Below the pieces are notes generated by a model that was not told the DNA's origin, searched no databases, and was given only the letters and a program-made list of their open reading frames with translations. DNA of 64,000 nucleotides from Garcia nutans (Eukaryota > Streptophyta > Magnoliopsida > Malpighiales > Euphorbiaceae). The translations under genes and the position numbers were made by a program. The number at the start of each line of letters is the position of its first letter. The first letter of the stretch is position 1. Positions 22,901 through 33,719 of the stretch are shown here, piece after piece. The DNA lies in assembly GCA_947685225.1 (NCBI GenBank), contig CANTUV010000009.1, forward strand, positions 6,324,001-6,388,000. Reading direction: 5' to 3'.

Positions 22901-24609
22901 TTATCTATACTGACCATAAAAGTTTGAAATATTTGGGTGTCCAAAAAGAGCTCAATCTTCGACAGAGAAGATGGTTGGAATTGATTAAAGACTACGACTG
23001 TTTGATTGATTATCATCCAGGTAAAGCAAATGTTGTTGCTGATGCCTTGAGTCGGAAGTCTTTGGCAGGTTTGACTGTTTATTCACTCCCGTTGCATGTT
23101 GAGTTGAGAGCGTTGCATGCCAGTTTTGTATCTTGTAATGATGCTGCATTGTTGGCACAGTTGCAATTGAAACCAGTATTGTTGGATCAGATTAAAGAGG
23201 CTCAATTGGCTGATGAGAAGATTCAAAAGATTATTTCAGATTGCCAGAATGGAAAGAGTCGAGATTTTATTGTGAGAAGTGATGGGAGCCTTTGGTTTAA
23301 GAACAGATTGTGTGTACCTGATGATGCTAATTTGAGAAGGGTCATTTTAGAAGAAGCACATCAATCAGTATTTGCTATGCATCCGGGTAATACAAAGATG
23401 TATCGTGATTTGAAGCAACATTACTGGTGGTCTGGTTTGAAGAGAGACATTGCAGATTTTGTGTCCAAATGTCTCACCTGTCAGAGGGTAAAAGCAGAGC
23501 ATCAAGTTCCAAACGGGTTGCTTCAACCTTTGTCAGTGCCTGAATGGAAGTGGGAAAGAGTGACAATGGATTTTGTGTCTGGTTTGCCATTGACACAAAG
23601 GAAACATGATGCTATTTGGGTGATTGTTGATAGATTAACTAAGACAGCTCATTTCCTTCCGGTTCGGATGGATTACTCTTTGGAGAAGTTAGCTGAGCTG
23701 TATATCCATGAGATTGTGAAGTTGCATGGTGTCCCAACTTCTATAGTGTCTGATCGAGATCCCCGATTTACTTCGAGATTTTGGAAGAGTTTACAGGGTG
23801 CTTTGGGTTCTCGACTGCACTTTAGTACTGCTTTCCATCCGCAGTCAGATGGGCAGTCAGAGAGAGTGATACAGATTATTGAGGATATGTTGAGAAGCTG
23901 TGTCATTGATTTCTCTGGAGGTTGGGATAGATTCTTGCCACTTGTGGAATTTGCTTATAACAACAGTCATCAATCCAGCATTGGTATGGCACCATTCGAA
24001 GCATTGTATGGTAGACGATGTAGGACACCTCTATGTTGGAGTGAACTTGGTGAAGGTAAGATAATTGGTCCTGATTTGGTTAAAGAAACTGAGGAAAAAG
24101 TGAAAGTGATTCGAGATAGGTTGAAAACAGCTTCAGATCGACAGAAGTCTTATTCAGATTTGAAGAGGAGAGACATTGAGTATAATGTGGGAGATAAAGT
24201 ATTTTTGAAAGTATCTCCTTGGAAAAAGATTTTGAGGTTTGGTCGGAAAGGGAAATTGAGTCCTCGTTTCATTGGACCGTATGAAGTTTTGGAAAGAGTT
24301 GGGCCAGTTGCTTATCGGCTTGCTTTGCCACCTGAGTTGGATCGGATTCATAATGTATTCCATGTTTCTATGTTGAGGAGGTACAGGTCGGATCCATCTC
24401 ATGTTTTGCCAATTGAATCTATTGAAGTGAGTTCAGATCTGACATTTGAAGAAGAACCAGTTGCTATTTTGGCACGTGAAGTGAAAGAATTAAGAAATAA
24501 GAAAGTGCCATTGGTGAAGGTTCTATGGAAGAATCATGGAAGAGAAGAGGCAACTTGGGAAAGTGAGCAAGCAATGCGAAATCAATATCCTCAACTATTT
24601 CAGACTTGA
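19957..24609 (+). CDS. gag-pol: Tekay-2 gag-pol polyprotein, intact (1550 aa)
   Basis: One continuous frame encodes all proteins for capsid assembly, reverse transcription and integration. I take the ATG at 19957 (MDSHLRQS) rather than the GTG one codon earlier; Tekay-3 starts at the same place. Domains: gag core at about residues 70-260; zinc knuckle CFRCGSPDHFIREC from residue 343; protease with FIDPGSTHSYI (Asp 441; Pro replaces the usual Ser/Thr of D-S/T-G); RT with MRLCIDYRQLNK and FIDD (Asp 777/778); RNase H with YSDASH (Asp 924); integrase with HHCC region and D1205, D1266, E1302, spaced D-61-D-35-E as in the family; GPY/F-like stretch; chromodomain at about 1497-1550, which directs insertion toward certain chromatin in related elements. 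No stop, frameshift or missing catalytic residue is seen. Confidence 0.96.
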   Translation: MDSHLRQSVEGSAESVAPDEIREGARVDSAGEVPASESGRPAGEEVPPVWLRHVVEALRQAPVQPPPPPPQPLVSVRHYDKLRKYGAEDFLGTIDPAVAEQWLDKVQRIFVQLQATTEEKFDYARSLLQKDAYDWWKIVPHAMDDPPTLSYADFLREFELKYTPREYKDVKKMEFLSLKQDNRSVTEYELEFIRLSHYAGGIISDEIDRCRRFEEGLRPSIMCLVAGSRYQDFSQLVAAARSVERAQNIAASASEEEIRVRRPQFEAGSSSAKRGRGSFAPRFSRSQRQAGRSVQFQRQRSRPTASVASAPTPVVQRSTPLVCAQCGGTHRGACWRNSGPAVCFRCGSPDHFIRECPEMREQRPADSAVSRPSVRGGRGGRSFNRGGRPGYGQRGSSSKESRPDEAGPSQRVFVMQRQPDASAVIAGTFSLFGISVLAFIDPGSTHSYIRASVLPVSELHAESLGFDVLVTNPLGHSVIVSKVHRDSAVVVQGEEFLGDLIEMPFKEYDVILGMDWLSRHGAVVDCKKKFVTLRTCDGRKVIVSSEQGQLASLFVSAVAARRLIRKGCDAYLAYVVDTRVRGSQIDSITTVAEFPDVFPEELPGLPPEREVEFGIELLPGTTPISITPYRMAPAELRELKVQLQKLLDKGFVRPSVSPWGAPVLFVKKKDGTMRLCIDYRQLNKVTIKNKYPLPRIDDLFDQLKGATVFSKIDLRSGYHQLRVRAEDVPKTAFRTRYGHYEFLVMPFGLTNAPAAFMDLMNRVFRPYLDQFVVVFIDDILVYSRNEEEHDKHLRIVLQILREKQLFAKLSKCEFWLDQVTFLGHIVSADGIRVDPSKVEAILNWSPPKSVTEVRSFLGLAGYYRRFVKGFSLIATPLTRLLRKGVRFVWTDQCQDSFEQLKEMLTQAPVLTLPVEGKPYVIYSDASHSGLGCVLMQEGKVIAYASRQLKPHELNYPTHDLELAAIVFALKIWRHYLYGEKCFIYTDHKSLKYLGVQKELNLRQRRWLELIKDYDCLIDYHPGKANVVADALSRKSLAGLTVYSLPLHVELRALHASFVSCNDAALLAQLQLKPVLLDQIKEAQLADEKIQKIISDCQNGKSRDFIVRSDGSLWFKNRLCVPDDANLRRVILEEAHQSVFAMHPGNTKMYRDLKQHYWWSGLKRDIADFVSKCLTCQRVKAEHQVPNGLLQPLSVPEWKWERVTMDFVSGLPLTQRKHDAIWVIVDRLTKTAHFLPVRMDYSLEKLAELYIHEIVKLHGVPTSIVSDRDPRFTSRFWKSLQGALGSRLHFSTAFHPQSDGQSERVIQIIEDMLRSCVIDFSGGWDRFLPLVEFAYNNSHQSSIGMAPFEALYGRRCRTPLCWSELGEGKIIGPDLVKETEEKVKVIRDRLKTASDRQKSYSDLKRRDIEYNVGDKVFLKVSPWKKILRFGRKGKLSPRFIGPYEVLERVGPVAYRLALPPELDRIHNVFHVSMLRRYRSDPSHVLPIESIEVSSDLTFEEEPVAILAREVKELRNKKVPLVKVLWKNHGREEATWESEQAMRNQYPQLFQT

Positions 24610-24642
24610 TATCAGGTAATTTCGAGGACGAAATTTCTTTTT

Positions 24643-24655
24643 AGAGGGGGAGAAT
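24643..24655 (+). other. Tekay-2 polypurine tract
   Basis: AGAGGGGGAGAAT directly upstream of the 3' LTR. Confidence 0.85.
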
Positions 24656-27234
24656 TGTAATATCCCAATGTGTGCCCTAGAAGTTTGAATATAATTGTTG
24701 TTTGTTTGAATTATGTGTATATGTTATGTTACTAAGAAAAGAAATTGAAAAGAGAATGTTTATGTATTGTTTAAAAAGGAAAGTAATGTGTAGAGAGAAA
24801 GTGTATATGTTGTATATATGGTAGTATAAATAACATATACATAAGTCAAGAGGGATGGTCAATAGAAGAGGATATTTATTTGTGATATGTGAAATTACTT
24901 AAATGGGCACATAAGTTAAAAGAGTTATGTTAAATGGATGAGGGCATTTAGGTAATTTTCCTTTTTGGAATGCATGGTGGAGATTTAAAGAGAAGAGAAG
25001 ATTGACTTTGTCTCTTTCACTTGTCTATTTTCTTCTCTTTTCCTTTAGTTGGCCGGCCCTCCATAGCAATTGAACAAGAATGATTTTTGTTGTTCCAAAT
25101 TCAAATTGAAGGAAGAATCAAGGAATTTAATTGGAGATTTGTGAATTTCCTCAACTTTGGTAAGTACTTTCTCTTGATTTCCTTTGTTCTTTTGAAGTTG
25201 TGTTAGAAGTGAATTATGATTTGTTGATAGTATGATTAGATGTGTTTGTGGTGTGTTTTTAAGTGTTGAAATTGATTGTAAGTTAAGAAGTTAAGTTGTT
25301 GTTGATATTGGAAGTGTTGAAGTTGAGATTGTTTTAGGGTTTTGAAGTGATAAATGGTGTTTAACTTGAGTTTGGTCAAGTATTTTCATAGAATTGCATG
25401 TGGTTGATGTTTGTTGGAGTTGTAAGTTTAGGAAATGGAAATTTGGCCGAAGGCAGTAGCCTTGTGGATGCCACGCCCGTGGCCTTAGTTGCCATGGCCG
25501 TGGCCATTTGTAGCCTTTTGAAGCCATGGCCGTGGAAGATGGGAGCATGAGTGGCAGAACCATTCCTTAACCCACGCCCGTGGGGGTTGAGGTAGCCACG
25601 GCCGTGGGCTCTTGCATGAAGTGTTGGTTTATAATATGTGTTATAAGGGTCTTGGATGAGGTTAATAAGTGATATATTGTATTGGAATTCATGTATTGTA
25701 TCATTTTTGGATTAGGTTTTGAAAGAAAGTGAGTTGCCCTAGTTTGGGAAGTGAAGAATCTTGGAAAAGGGAAAGTGTTTAGAGTTGTGTGAATTGTGAT
25801 TGAGGTAAGTACAAACCTTGCATTGTTGCATACATTCATTTGATATGGCATTGTTTGTTTATATAGTGAATGTTATGTTTTGCACCTTGTGAATCTTGTG
25901 CAATATAGTGTGCTATATGTGTAATGATGAATTGCTTTGATGTGAAATAAATATTATGGGTTATAATGAGATAAATGATATGATTGAATGATGATAATAT
26001 TGATGTAATGAAAAACCATGATTGTTGGCAATGATGATGGGCATGAGTTATAATTGAGGCATGTATGCCTATGTGATGATGTTTAATGTGTTTGGTTATG
26101 TATACTTGAAAAATGAAGTGTGATCTTGTGAATTGAGACATGATGATTCAAAGGTGATGAGAAGCTATTGTGAGTGGCTATGGTTATACAAATGAAATTG
26201 TTGAGGCATGATTGCCTATTGGATTATGAGATACAAATTGAGAAAGAGAATGATAAAAGATTAATGAAATAATTGTATGTTTAATATGTTATTCAGTTTC
26301 AGAGTTCTGGATTTGGGTGGCATGCCTATGAAATTATGAAAGGTAACAGTCTTGCCGGGTTGAGGATCTCTTCAATATGAGTTGAATTGAGGTCCAAGAG
26401 ACTGGGTCTGTTACACTATGAGAATTGTGATTATGAGATATATGATTGGCAACAGTCTTGCCGGGTTGAGGATCTCCTCAAGCTTGTTGAGTTGATGATC
26501 CAAGAGACTGGGTCTGTTACACTATCCATGGATAGAGATATCTATATGTTGCCTACGGGCTTGATTATTGTGATTATGAACCAAAGTAGCAACTCTGAAT
26601 TCTGAATATTGTATTAAATACTTGTTGGGCCCACAGGTGTCTATGTTATATGGATGTCATGAATGATGATGTAATGTTATGAGATAATGTAATGAAATGT
26701 TAGTATTACTTAAATGATGAAATGTAATATTTATGAAATATTGTATATTGAGTATGATCTTTATTGTTTGAATGTATATCATTGATATTGATATAGCATA
26801 ATGGCATTATGGTTTGTACTACTGAGTTGTTGGCTCAGCGCGATTATGATTCATCGCGCAGGTGATAGAGGTGATAAGGTTGAGGCGGAGGATTCCTCTA
26901 GACATAGTTGAGTTGTTTTGATTGTGAAGAGTTGGATTAAAGCTTAAAGATCAGAGAGTCAAGCTGCCAATCATGTATATATTTCATATTTTGTAATTTT
27001 TGAGGTTCAATGTATTTGTATTTGTAAATTTTGAATGTAACTTCCGTTGCGTATTAAAGAAACGTTTTTATCTATTGTGTTTTAAAATTTTCTTTATTTG
27101 GTATTTCTTAAATTTTATTTTTACTTTAAATGAGATTTGTGTATTTGTAAAGTGTGTCATTTCTATATTCGGTATACGTATGATACGATCGTATAAGCAT
27201 GCTTTGTACGTATATGGGATATAGGGGTGTTACA
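24656..27234 (+). repeat. Tekay-2 3' LTR
   Basis: Same as the 5' LTR apart from scattered point changes and a one-base difference (one longer overall). One palindrome has changed from CCACGGCCGTGG to CCATGGCCGTGG near 25490. Followed by TSD AATAA (27235-27239). Confidence 0.93.
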
Positions 27235-27239
27235 AATAA

Positions 27240-28325
27240 GGCTATAGAAAAGACTGAATCTGCTGATGTTGTAAAGCTTATTGTTGACTTGGAAAAGAAG
27301 GTGAAGACTGAAGAAGTATCGGAGGTAGACAAGCTGTTTGAGGATGATGAAGGAATCCCTTACAAGTTCAAGATGCCTCCTTTGCTAAGTTCGATGGAGC
27401 GAAAAATCCCCATTTGCATGTCAAGCAGTACATCACTGTTATGTAGTCAGCTAGAGCTACTAAGGCTCAAACTCTAAGGTATTTCTTGCTCTCATTGGAC
27501 CCTGTTGTGCAAAAAAAGTTCAATACCTTAGAGGAAAACACTCAAAAGGATTGAAATATATTGTACAAAGCCTTCATCTGGCAGTATGGATGCAATGCTA
27601 AATTAGAAGTAACTCTGATAGAGGTAGAATTGATAAGGCAAAAGCAAAATGATAAATTTATTGACTATGTCAAAAGATGGAGAAATAAGGTTGCACTTCT
27701 TAAGAAGATGATGGATGAGTCTAATCGAATCCGGATGATAGTACAAGGTGTATTACCTAATCTTCATGAGTGGATGTCTCACACTCTTATCAGGGACTTC
27801 AAAGACCTTATTCAAGCTGAATTACCAATAGAAGAGTGGGAGAGAGAGAATAATCACTTTACTGGAAGAAGGAATGATAAAGGGAATTATCAATCTGGCA
27901 ATCAAGGTACACAGAAGGCAGTGGATGTCAATGCAACTGGCCAAGGAAATAGAAGACAATTTTTAGAATTAGGAAAACCTCTGTTACAACCGCTGGCTCC
28001 TCGAACTTTGGCAAGTCCTTTACCACCAAGCCTTGATGCCAAGGCTTTCTGTCAATTTCATCAAATACAAGGGCATGAGATAGACAAATGCATACCGTTA
28101 AGGCATGAGATTCAAAATCTGATTGACAGTGGAAAGTTGCCAAAATCCAATAAACCTAGCATAAAAGACAACCATTTGCCTAGGTTCAACAGAGTACCAC
28201 CACTAGCAACCTTCATGGTTGGAGGGAGAATGAATGAGATGGTCATCTTGGTGTCATTTCAAGACGCAGAAGGAGAAGCTATAAAAGAAGAAACTTTGTT
28301 TGATGAATTAGTTGTGGTAGAAAAG
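27240..28325 (+). pseudogene. Tat gag, main part
   Basis: Encodes a Tat-type retrotransposon gag: PYKFKMPPF followed by a FDG(A)xNPxxHxxxY motif (frame-broken), LRYFLLSLDPVVQKKF, and a second open segment from 27561 with KQKQNDKFIDYVKRWRNK, then FCQFHQIQGHEIDKC, a Cys/His knuckle variant characteristic of Tat gag (CxFHxxxGHxxxxC). Several stops and frame changes occur before 27561. The frame is cut after codons GAA AAG by the insert at 28326 and resumes in frame at 28874. Confidence 0.85.
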
Positions 28326-28868
28326 TGACATAGCGGAAGGTATACGGACAAAAGATAAAAGTGTTGTTCCCTATTTAGTCTAAGAATTCCTAAGAAAATA
28401 AGCACAAGAGAGAGAAATGCTTCTCTGTATGGTTTTTAATTCAATTTCTGAAAACTGCTTACAACTTCTCAAACTTTACAATATATAGTATTAGGCTACA
28501 AAAAACCCTAATTCTAAATAAGGAAAGTTTTTTGAAAAAGGCAACAAACTACTAAAAAACAATAATTAAAAAAATAGAAAGATATTATTTTATGAAGCAA
28601 ACAAAAATGCCTAAATGTTTCCTCGATATGATTTCTAAATAAGGAAATAAAAATGAACCATAAGCTGACAAAACAGTAAAATGCATTTTCGAAGGCCTAA
28701 ACAATGGAATTTGGCTAAAAAATGACTCGTTGGCCCATTTCCCATTGGGCTAGGCCCTTAGAATGTCCAATTTGTAAAGACAGCTTTTGGCAGTAATCAC
28801 CTAATTGCCACTATGGCAGTTTTCTGTCAAACTACTCCATGAAGGTCAAAGTTCTCTATTCTACATCA
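28326..28868 (-). mobile_element. 543-bp solo-LTR-like insertion in Tat gag-pol
   Basis: Ends are TGACATAG...CTACATCA, with an imperfect 5-bp duplication (AAAAG at 28321-28325, CAAAG at 28869-28873). Removing the insert plus one repeat joins codons GAA AAG to GCA TTA ATC in the same open frame, which locates the insertion exactly. On the minus strand it reads like an LTR 3' part (TTGTAAAGTTTGAGAAG, then a CTCTCTCTTGTG-type end). It has no ORF. It could be a solo LTR of a copia element or a non-autonomous DNA element. Confidence 0.65.
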
Positions 28869-28873
28869 CAAAG

Positions 28874-30124
28874 GCATTAATCATATGTGTTATGAATGCG
28901 TTTTGTGATTCTATCGACAGTGAAGAGGAACAAGAAGTCAAGAAAGAAGAATGGGAATGGTCCAAACTCGAAAAAGAAGTGTTGAATACCCGTTCTAGCA
29001 AGCCCTATGCCAGAGTTCCACCAAAAGAAGCAGGGGCTGACAAGGGGAAGGAGGATGAGAGAGAAGTGAAAGAAGATAAAGATGATGCTTTCCTTAAGCA
29101 GTTGAAAAGGACCTAAGCCAGCATCATCATATGGGACTTACTGGCAACATCCAAGAAACCCTAGGAGACTATGGCCAAAGCTATGGAACACATGCAGATT
29201 TCTACTTCTACAACACCAGACGAGCTGGCTAGTTTTGTTGGAACAAAAAGGACCAAAGAAGTGATGAAATGCGAAGAGGCTCAAGAGGGCAACAAGATTA
29301 AAGTTGAAATTGTGTCTTTTTCAGATGCTAATTTACCAGAAGACGGAAGAGACCATGTCCACCCACATTTCATTAAGGTGTAAGTCAAAGAAAAAAGAAC
29401 CCCTTGTATCATGGTTGATAATGGCTCTACTATAAATGTTTAGCCACTGAAGATTCTGCTAAAGCTGTCTATGTCTACTCGTGATCTAAGTTTGTCAGAT
29501 GTAACGATATGAGCTTATGACAATACTAAGAGATAAGTTAAATGAACCTTCAAGACCCTAGTGAAGATAGGCCCTATTGAGTCCATGGTGGAGTTTGTGA
29601 TTTTGGATATACCAGTTGCCTTTGCATTTCTTTTGGGATGCCCATGGTTTCACCTTTTTGGTGTAGTCCCTTCTACACTCCACCAAAAGTTCAAGTTTTC
29701 AAGCAATAATGGGATCGACGCAGAAAATATTGAAGCAATCCATGCTCTCATGATGGAGAGGCCCCTCAAAAGTTTCCAAGTAGCTAGTATTTTTTAGGAT
29801 ATGATAATAGGTTCCAAGGTTTTGGCCATGATGAAGCCAATAAACTATTTTCCAGGAACTGGGCTTAGGAAAGGGAAAGCAAATGTGACAGAGCTTCCCA
29901 ATTTCAGGACTCAAGTATCAAGAAAGGGGCTAGGATATGAAGAGACAGATGAAGGAACTCTACTGAAGGGAGACAAGAGGATGAAACTCCCTCCACTTGA
30001 AGAGATATTTGTCAAAGCTCCAGAATTACAACCACTACAAGGGAAACCAGAGCCTGTCATGTTCATGGGAAGGATGATCCAAGGGTTTGAGATCTTTGCT
30101 AATGTTGCTAATCTTGCTAAATAG
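28874..30124 (+). pseudogene. Tat gag-protease linker and aspartic protease
   Basis: A charged linker (EEEQEVKKEEWEW) is followed by the retropepsin: CIMVDNGSTINV near 29408-29443 is the Tat-type active site (D-N-G-S), then AYDNTKR near 29516, then LGCPWFHLFGVVPSTLHQK near 29635-29690, typical of the Tat protease C-terminus. The downstream ORF 29801-30124 has the GLGY-containing spacer usual between Tat protease and RT. Stops lie at several places, including after INV and near AYD. Confidence 0.85.
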
Positions 30125-30184
30125 GCGAAGAAAGAGATCATGCCACCAACTAACCAAGAGAAAAAGAAGGAAGCTAGCCAGAAT

Positions 30185-32033
30185 CCCTAAAGACTTCAGA
30201 AGAGATTGCTGCTCTTATTGAAGATCAATTTGAGAATCTAGAAATATGTAATGATGAGAATAATGATGTTGATTTTAATTTTGATTTTGATTTGTCTGCT
30301 CTTTATGGGGATGATGATGTTTTCTTTTCTAAAATAAATGCAATAAATTCTTATTTTGCTCACTTGTGTGATGTTTTTCCTAATGGTTGCATGCATTCGT
30401 GTGATGGTTATATGAGCATTTGTAAAATTAACTATGTTAACACACAATTATCAAATCTAGGAATAACTGAAAACCCTAAAAACATTAGCAGAGCATCCGA
30501 CCTTATTCCTGAAGAGAGAGAGAGAGATTTAAAAAAAATATTCAAAAAATATAAAGAAGTCTTTGCTTGGTCTTATAAGGATATGCCTAAAATTGATCGG
30601 GATATTGCTGAACACATGATCCCGACCAACACTCATATGAAGCCCATCAAGCAAAAGTTAAGGCGGCTATAACCGAAATGGGCAAAATTGATCAAAGAAG
30701 AAGTCACTAAGCAGATACAAGTAAAATTCCTAGAAGTGATAGATTATCCCGACAGGCTAGCCATCATCATCCCTATATAGAAGAAAGATGGGAGAATTAC
30801 GGTTTCTATGGATTACAAGGATTTAAACAAGGATTCCTCTAAGGATTATTTTCCTCTACCCCTTATTGATGTTTTAATCAATAGTGCAGCCTCTAGCGTA
30901 CTACACTCATTTGTGGATGGATTTTTCAGATACAATCAAGTGTTAATGGCCCAAGAGGATAAAACTAAAACTGCCTTTATAACTACATGGGGTATATTCT
31001 GCTATAGGGTGATGTCATTTAGACTGAAAAATGCTGGAGCTGCTTACCAGAGAATGGCCACTACTTTGTTTCATGATATGATACATAAGGAGGTTGAACT
31101 CTATATAGATGATATGATTGTAAAGTCGGATACAAGATAACAACATTTTCAAAACTTGGAAATTTTATTTGAAAGAGCAGTCAAGTATAACCTTAGGTTG
31201 AACCCAAAAAAGTGTGTATTTAGAGTTATCTCAGGTAAGATGTTAGGGCATATCATTAGCCCTAATGACATTGAGATTAACCCTGAAAAAGTGAAGGTAA
31301 TCTGGGATATGTCGGCCCCTAAGACGGAGAAGGAGGTCAGGGGATTTATTTGAATATTACAATATATAAGCATGTTCATAACTCACTACCATTTGTGAAC
31401 CCATCTTTAAGCTGCTCAGGAAGAACCAACTGATAGAATGGAACAATGAGTGTCAAAAGGCTTTTGAGCTCAGAAAATAATGAGTGTCAAAAGGCTTTTG
31501 AGCTCAGAAAAGAATACCAATTGAATTCACCTATCCTAAAACCACCTAAGCTTGGCAAACCACTAATACTATACTTAGTAGTAGAAGAAGGATCAATAGG
31601 TAATGCTAGCTTAAACAGATGAATCGGGGGTTGAATGTGCAATTACTACTTGAGTAGAAAACTCCTATTTTATGAGGTCAAGTATAATATCATTGAAAAG
31701 ACTTGTATTGCCATGGTTTGGTCATCTAAGAAGTTGTCGCATTACTTTTAATCTTATAATGTGCAAGCAATTTCTAGGTTAGATTCAGTGAAATATTTGA
31801 GAGAGAAACCCTCGTTGTTTGAAAAATATAGTCGGTGTTTGATAATCCTAGAAGAATTTGAGATCGAATATATAACCAAGAAGACCATTAAGGAGAAAGC
31901 TGTAGCAGAATTTCTGTCTCAACAACTACTACCTGACAGTGAGGAAGTAACTTTTGAATTTCCCAATGAGCATTTGAAGGACATAGAAGTACAAGAATGG
32001 AAGATGTATTTTGATGGCATAATTAATAGATGA
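30185..32033 (+). pseudogene. Tat reverse transcriptase and first RNase H
   Basis: An Asp/Asn-rich linker precedes the RT. RT motifs: VFAWSYKDMP (30560-30590), KKDGRITVSMDYKDLNK (near 30783-30830), YFPLPLIDVLI, FRLKNAGAAYQRMATTLF, and the catalytic ELYIDDMIVKS near 31100-31130. The thumb follows: LNPKKCVFRV...GHIISPNDIEINPEK. The RNase H remnant (LREKPSLFEKYSRC) runs to about 31910. Stops at 30670, 30778 and 31138-31140 and several frame changes disable it. A short tandem duplication with AATGAGTGTCAAAAGG (about 31445-31518) is one lesion. Confidence 0.88.
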
Positions 32034-32360
32034 GGAGCTAGGTTAGGCATTATATTGGAGTCACCTGAAGGAGTGCTCATCCCCTTATCCAAAAAACTCA
32101 AATTCAAGGTAACTAACAACATGGTAGAATATAAGGCATGCATTTTTGGCTTAGAGTCCTTAATGATTATGAGGGTTGATAGAGTGTAGGTGTTTGGTGA
32201 CTCGTTATTGGTGGTCTCCTAAGTAAATGGAGAATGGGAGTTGAAAGTGGAGAAGTTAAAGCTATACCTTGATTATTTGACCTTAGTAAGGAAACATTTC
32301 AAAGATTGTAGGTTTGTTAAAGGGAAGAAAACAATATGACCGATGCCCTAGCCACATTGG
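31995..32360 (+). pseudogene. Tat second (archaeal-type) RNase H
   Basis: WKMYFDG (first Asp), NNMVEYKACIFGLESL (Glu) and VFGDSLLVVS (Asp) follow the first RNase H module. Two RNase H domains in tandem, the second of archaeal type, are diagnostic of the Tat lineage. It holds at least three stops. Confidence 0.8.
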
Positions 32361-32599
32361 CTTCGATATAGGAGGATCTTGTCAAATTATTCCTAAAACC
32401 TCTAGTTTTAACTAGTTCAATAACTCCTTGCTACAAGTATGAATGGTCATGGAAACTGATACAGACCATGATGCATGGTACGATACTATAAAATGATTTT
32501 TGGAAAATAGAGAGTAGCTATTGGGAATAACAAGGGAAGAAAGAAGTGCAATAAGATGATGGTCTTTGCAATACATCACTTTCTAAGGAGAATTGTATC

Positions 32600-33719
32600 A
32601 AAGATGGCTTGATGGGGTGTATTTAAGATGTCTGAGGAAGTCTGAAGTTGGTCAGATCCTATCGAAAATACATGTAGAAACTTGTGGAACCCACATGAAT
32701 GGCTAAGCCCTGGTAAAGAAAATCATCTAGCAAGGCTACTATTAGTTGACCATGGAAAATGATTGTATTAATTTTGTATGAATGTGTCAACAGTACCAGT
32801 TGTATGGGAATTTGAACCATCTGCCTCCTGAAGAACTACATTTTATGTCATCACCTTGGCCCTTTTCAACTTTGGGAATAGACATTATTGGGGAAATACA
32901 CACAAAAGCTTCGAATGGCCATCGGTATATAGTTGTAGCATGGCCTACTTTTCAAATTGGGTTAAAGTCAAATCTTTTAGTAAGCTAGGTGCTAGGCAAA
33001 TGGCTGGATTTATTTTAAGAACCTCATCTACAAATAGGAAGTTTCGCGCATTGTAGTGTTAGTTAATGGGGGTACAATTCCAAGGAGTTGTCGGGTATCT
33101 GTTTCTCAAATATTAGATTAGTCATCATCGATCATCCCCGTATAAACCAAAAGCTAATGGTGTTGTAGAAGTGACCAACAAGATGATTAATCAGATTCTT
33201 TCCAAGATGACTAAGACATACAGGGACTGGTTAGACATGTTGCCTTTTGCTTTATAGGGATATGGAACAAGTGTTCAAACGCCGATCGAAATGACACCAT
33301 ATTCTTAGGTCTATAGAATGGAAGTGGTATTGCCTGTTGAAATTGAGATCAAGTCACTAAGGGTGGTATTGGAAGCAAAATTACCTGAGATAGAATGGTC
33401 ATTAAGCAAATACATGCAGTTGACTTTGTTGGAGGAAAGAAAGTTGCAGGCACCGTATCACCATCAACTTTACCAAAGAAAGATAGCTCGGGCTTATAAT
33501 AAAAAAGTCCATGTCATAAGGCTTAAGGTTGGAGATTTAGTACTAAAACATTGCAAGCCAAATGTCCCATATTCGAGAGGGAAGTTTAGACCAAGTTGGG
33601 AAAGGCCTTATGTTGTGAAAGCAGTAATGAAGAAGGGGGCATTCAAGATAGCTAACATGGATGGAAATAAGTTTAGCGAACCAGTAAACATTGATTGGTT
33701 GAAGAGGTTCTATGTCTAA
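32600..33719 (+). pseudogene. Tat integrase
   Basis: Zinc-region remnant CQQYQLYGN (one Cys changed to Tyr), then PWPFSTLGIDIIGE with the first catalytic Asp near 32880, a decayed middle with stops, and SKMTKTYRDWLDMLPFAL. An intact C-terminal ORF (33318-33719) has YRMEVVLPVEIEI upstream-type sequence and GDLVLKHCKPN...GKFRPSWERPYVV, ending at the polyprotein stop. It is inactive: the central catalytic region contains several stops. Confidence 0.85.

Larger units (their letters stand above)
17210..27234 (+). mobile_element. Tekay-2: intact Ty3/gypsy chromovirus (Tekay/Del clade)
   Basis: LTRs at 17210-19787 (2578 bp) and 24656-27234 (2579 bp) are nearly identical by eye. The TSD AATAA flanks both ends. 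Primer site, an uninterrupted gag-pol ORF and polypurine tract are all present, so it looks young and potentially autonomous. It sits in the gag gene of the Tat element. Confidence 0.95.
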
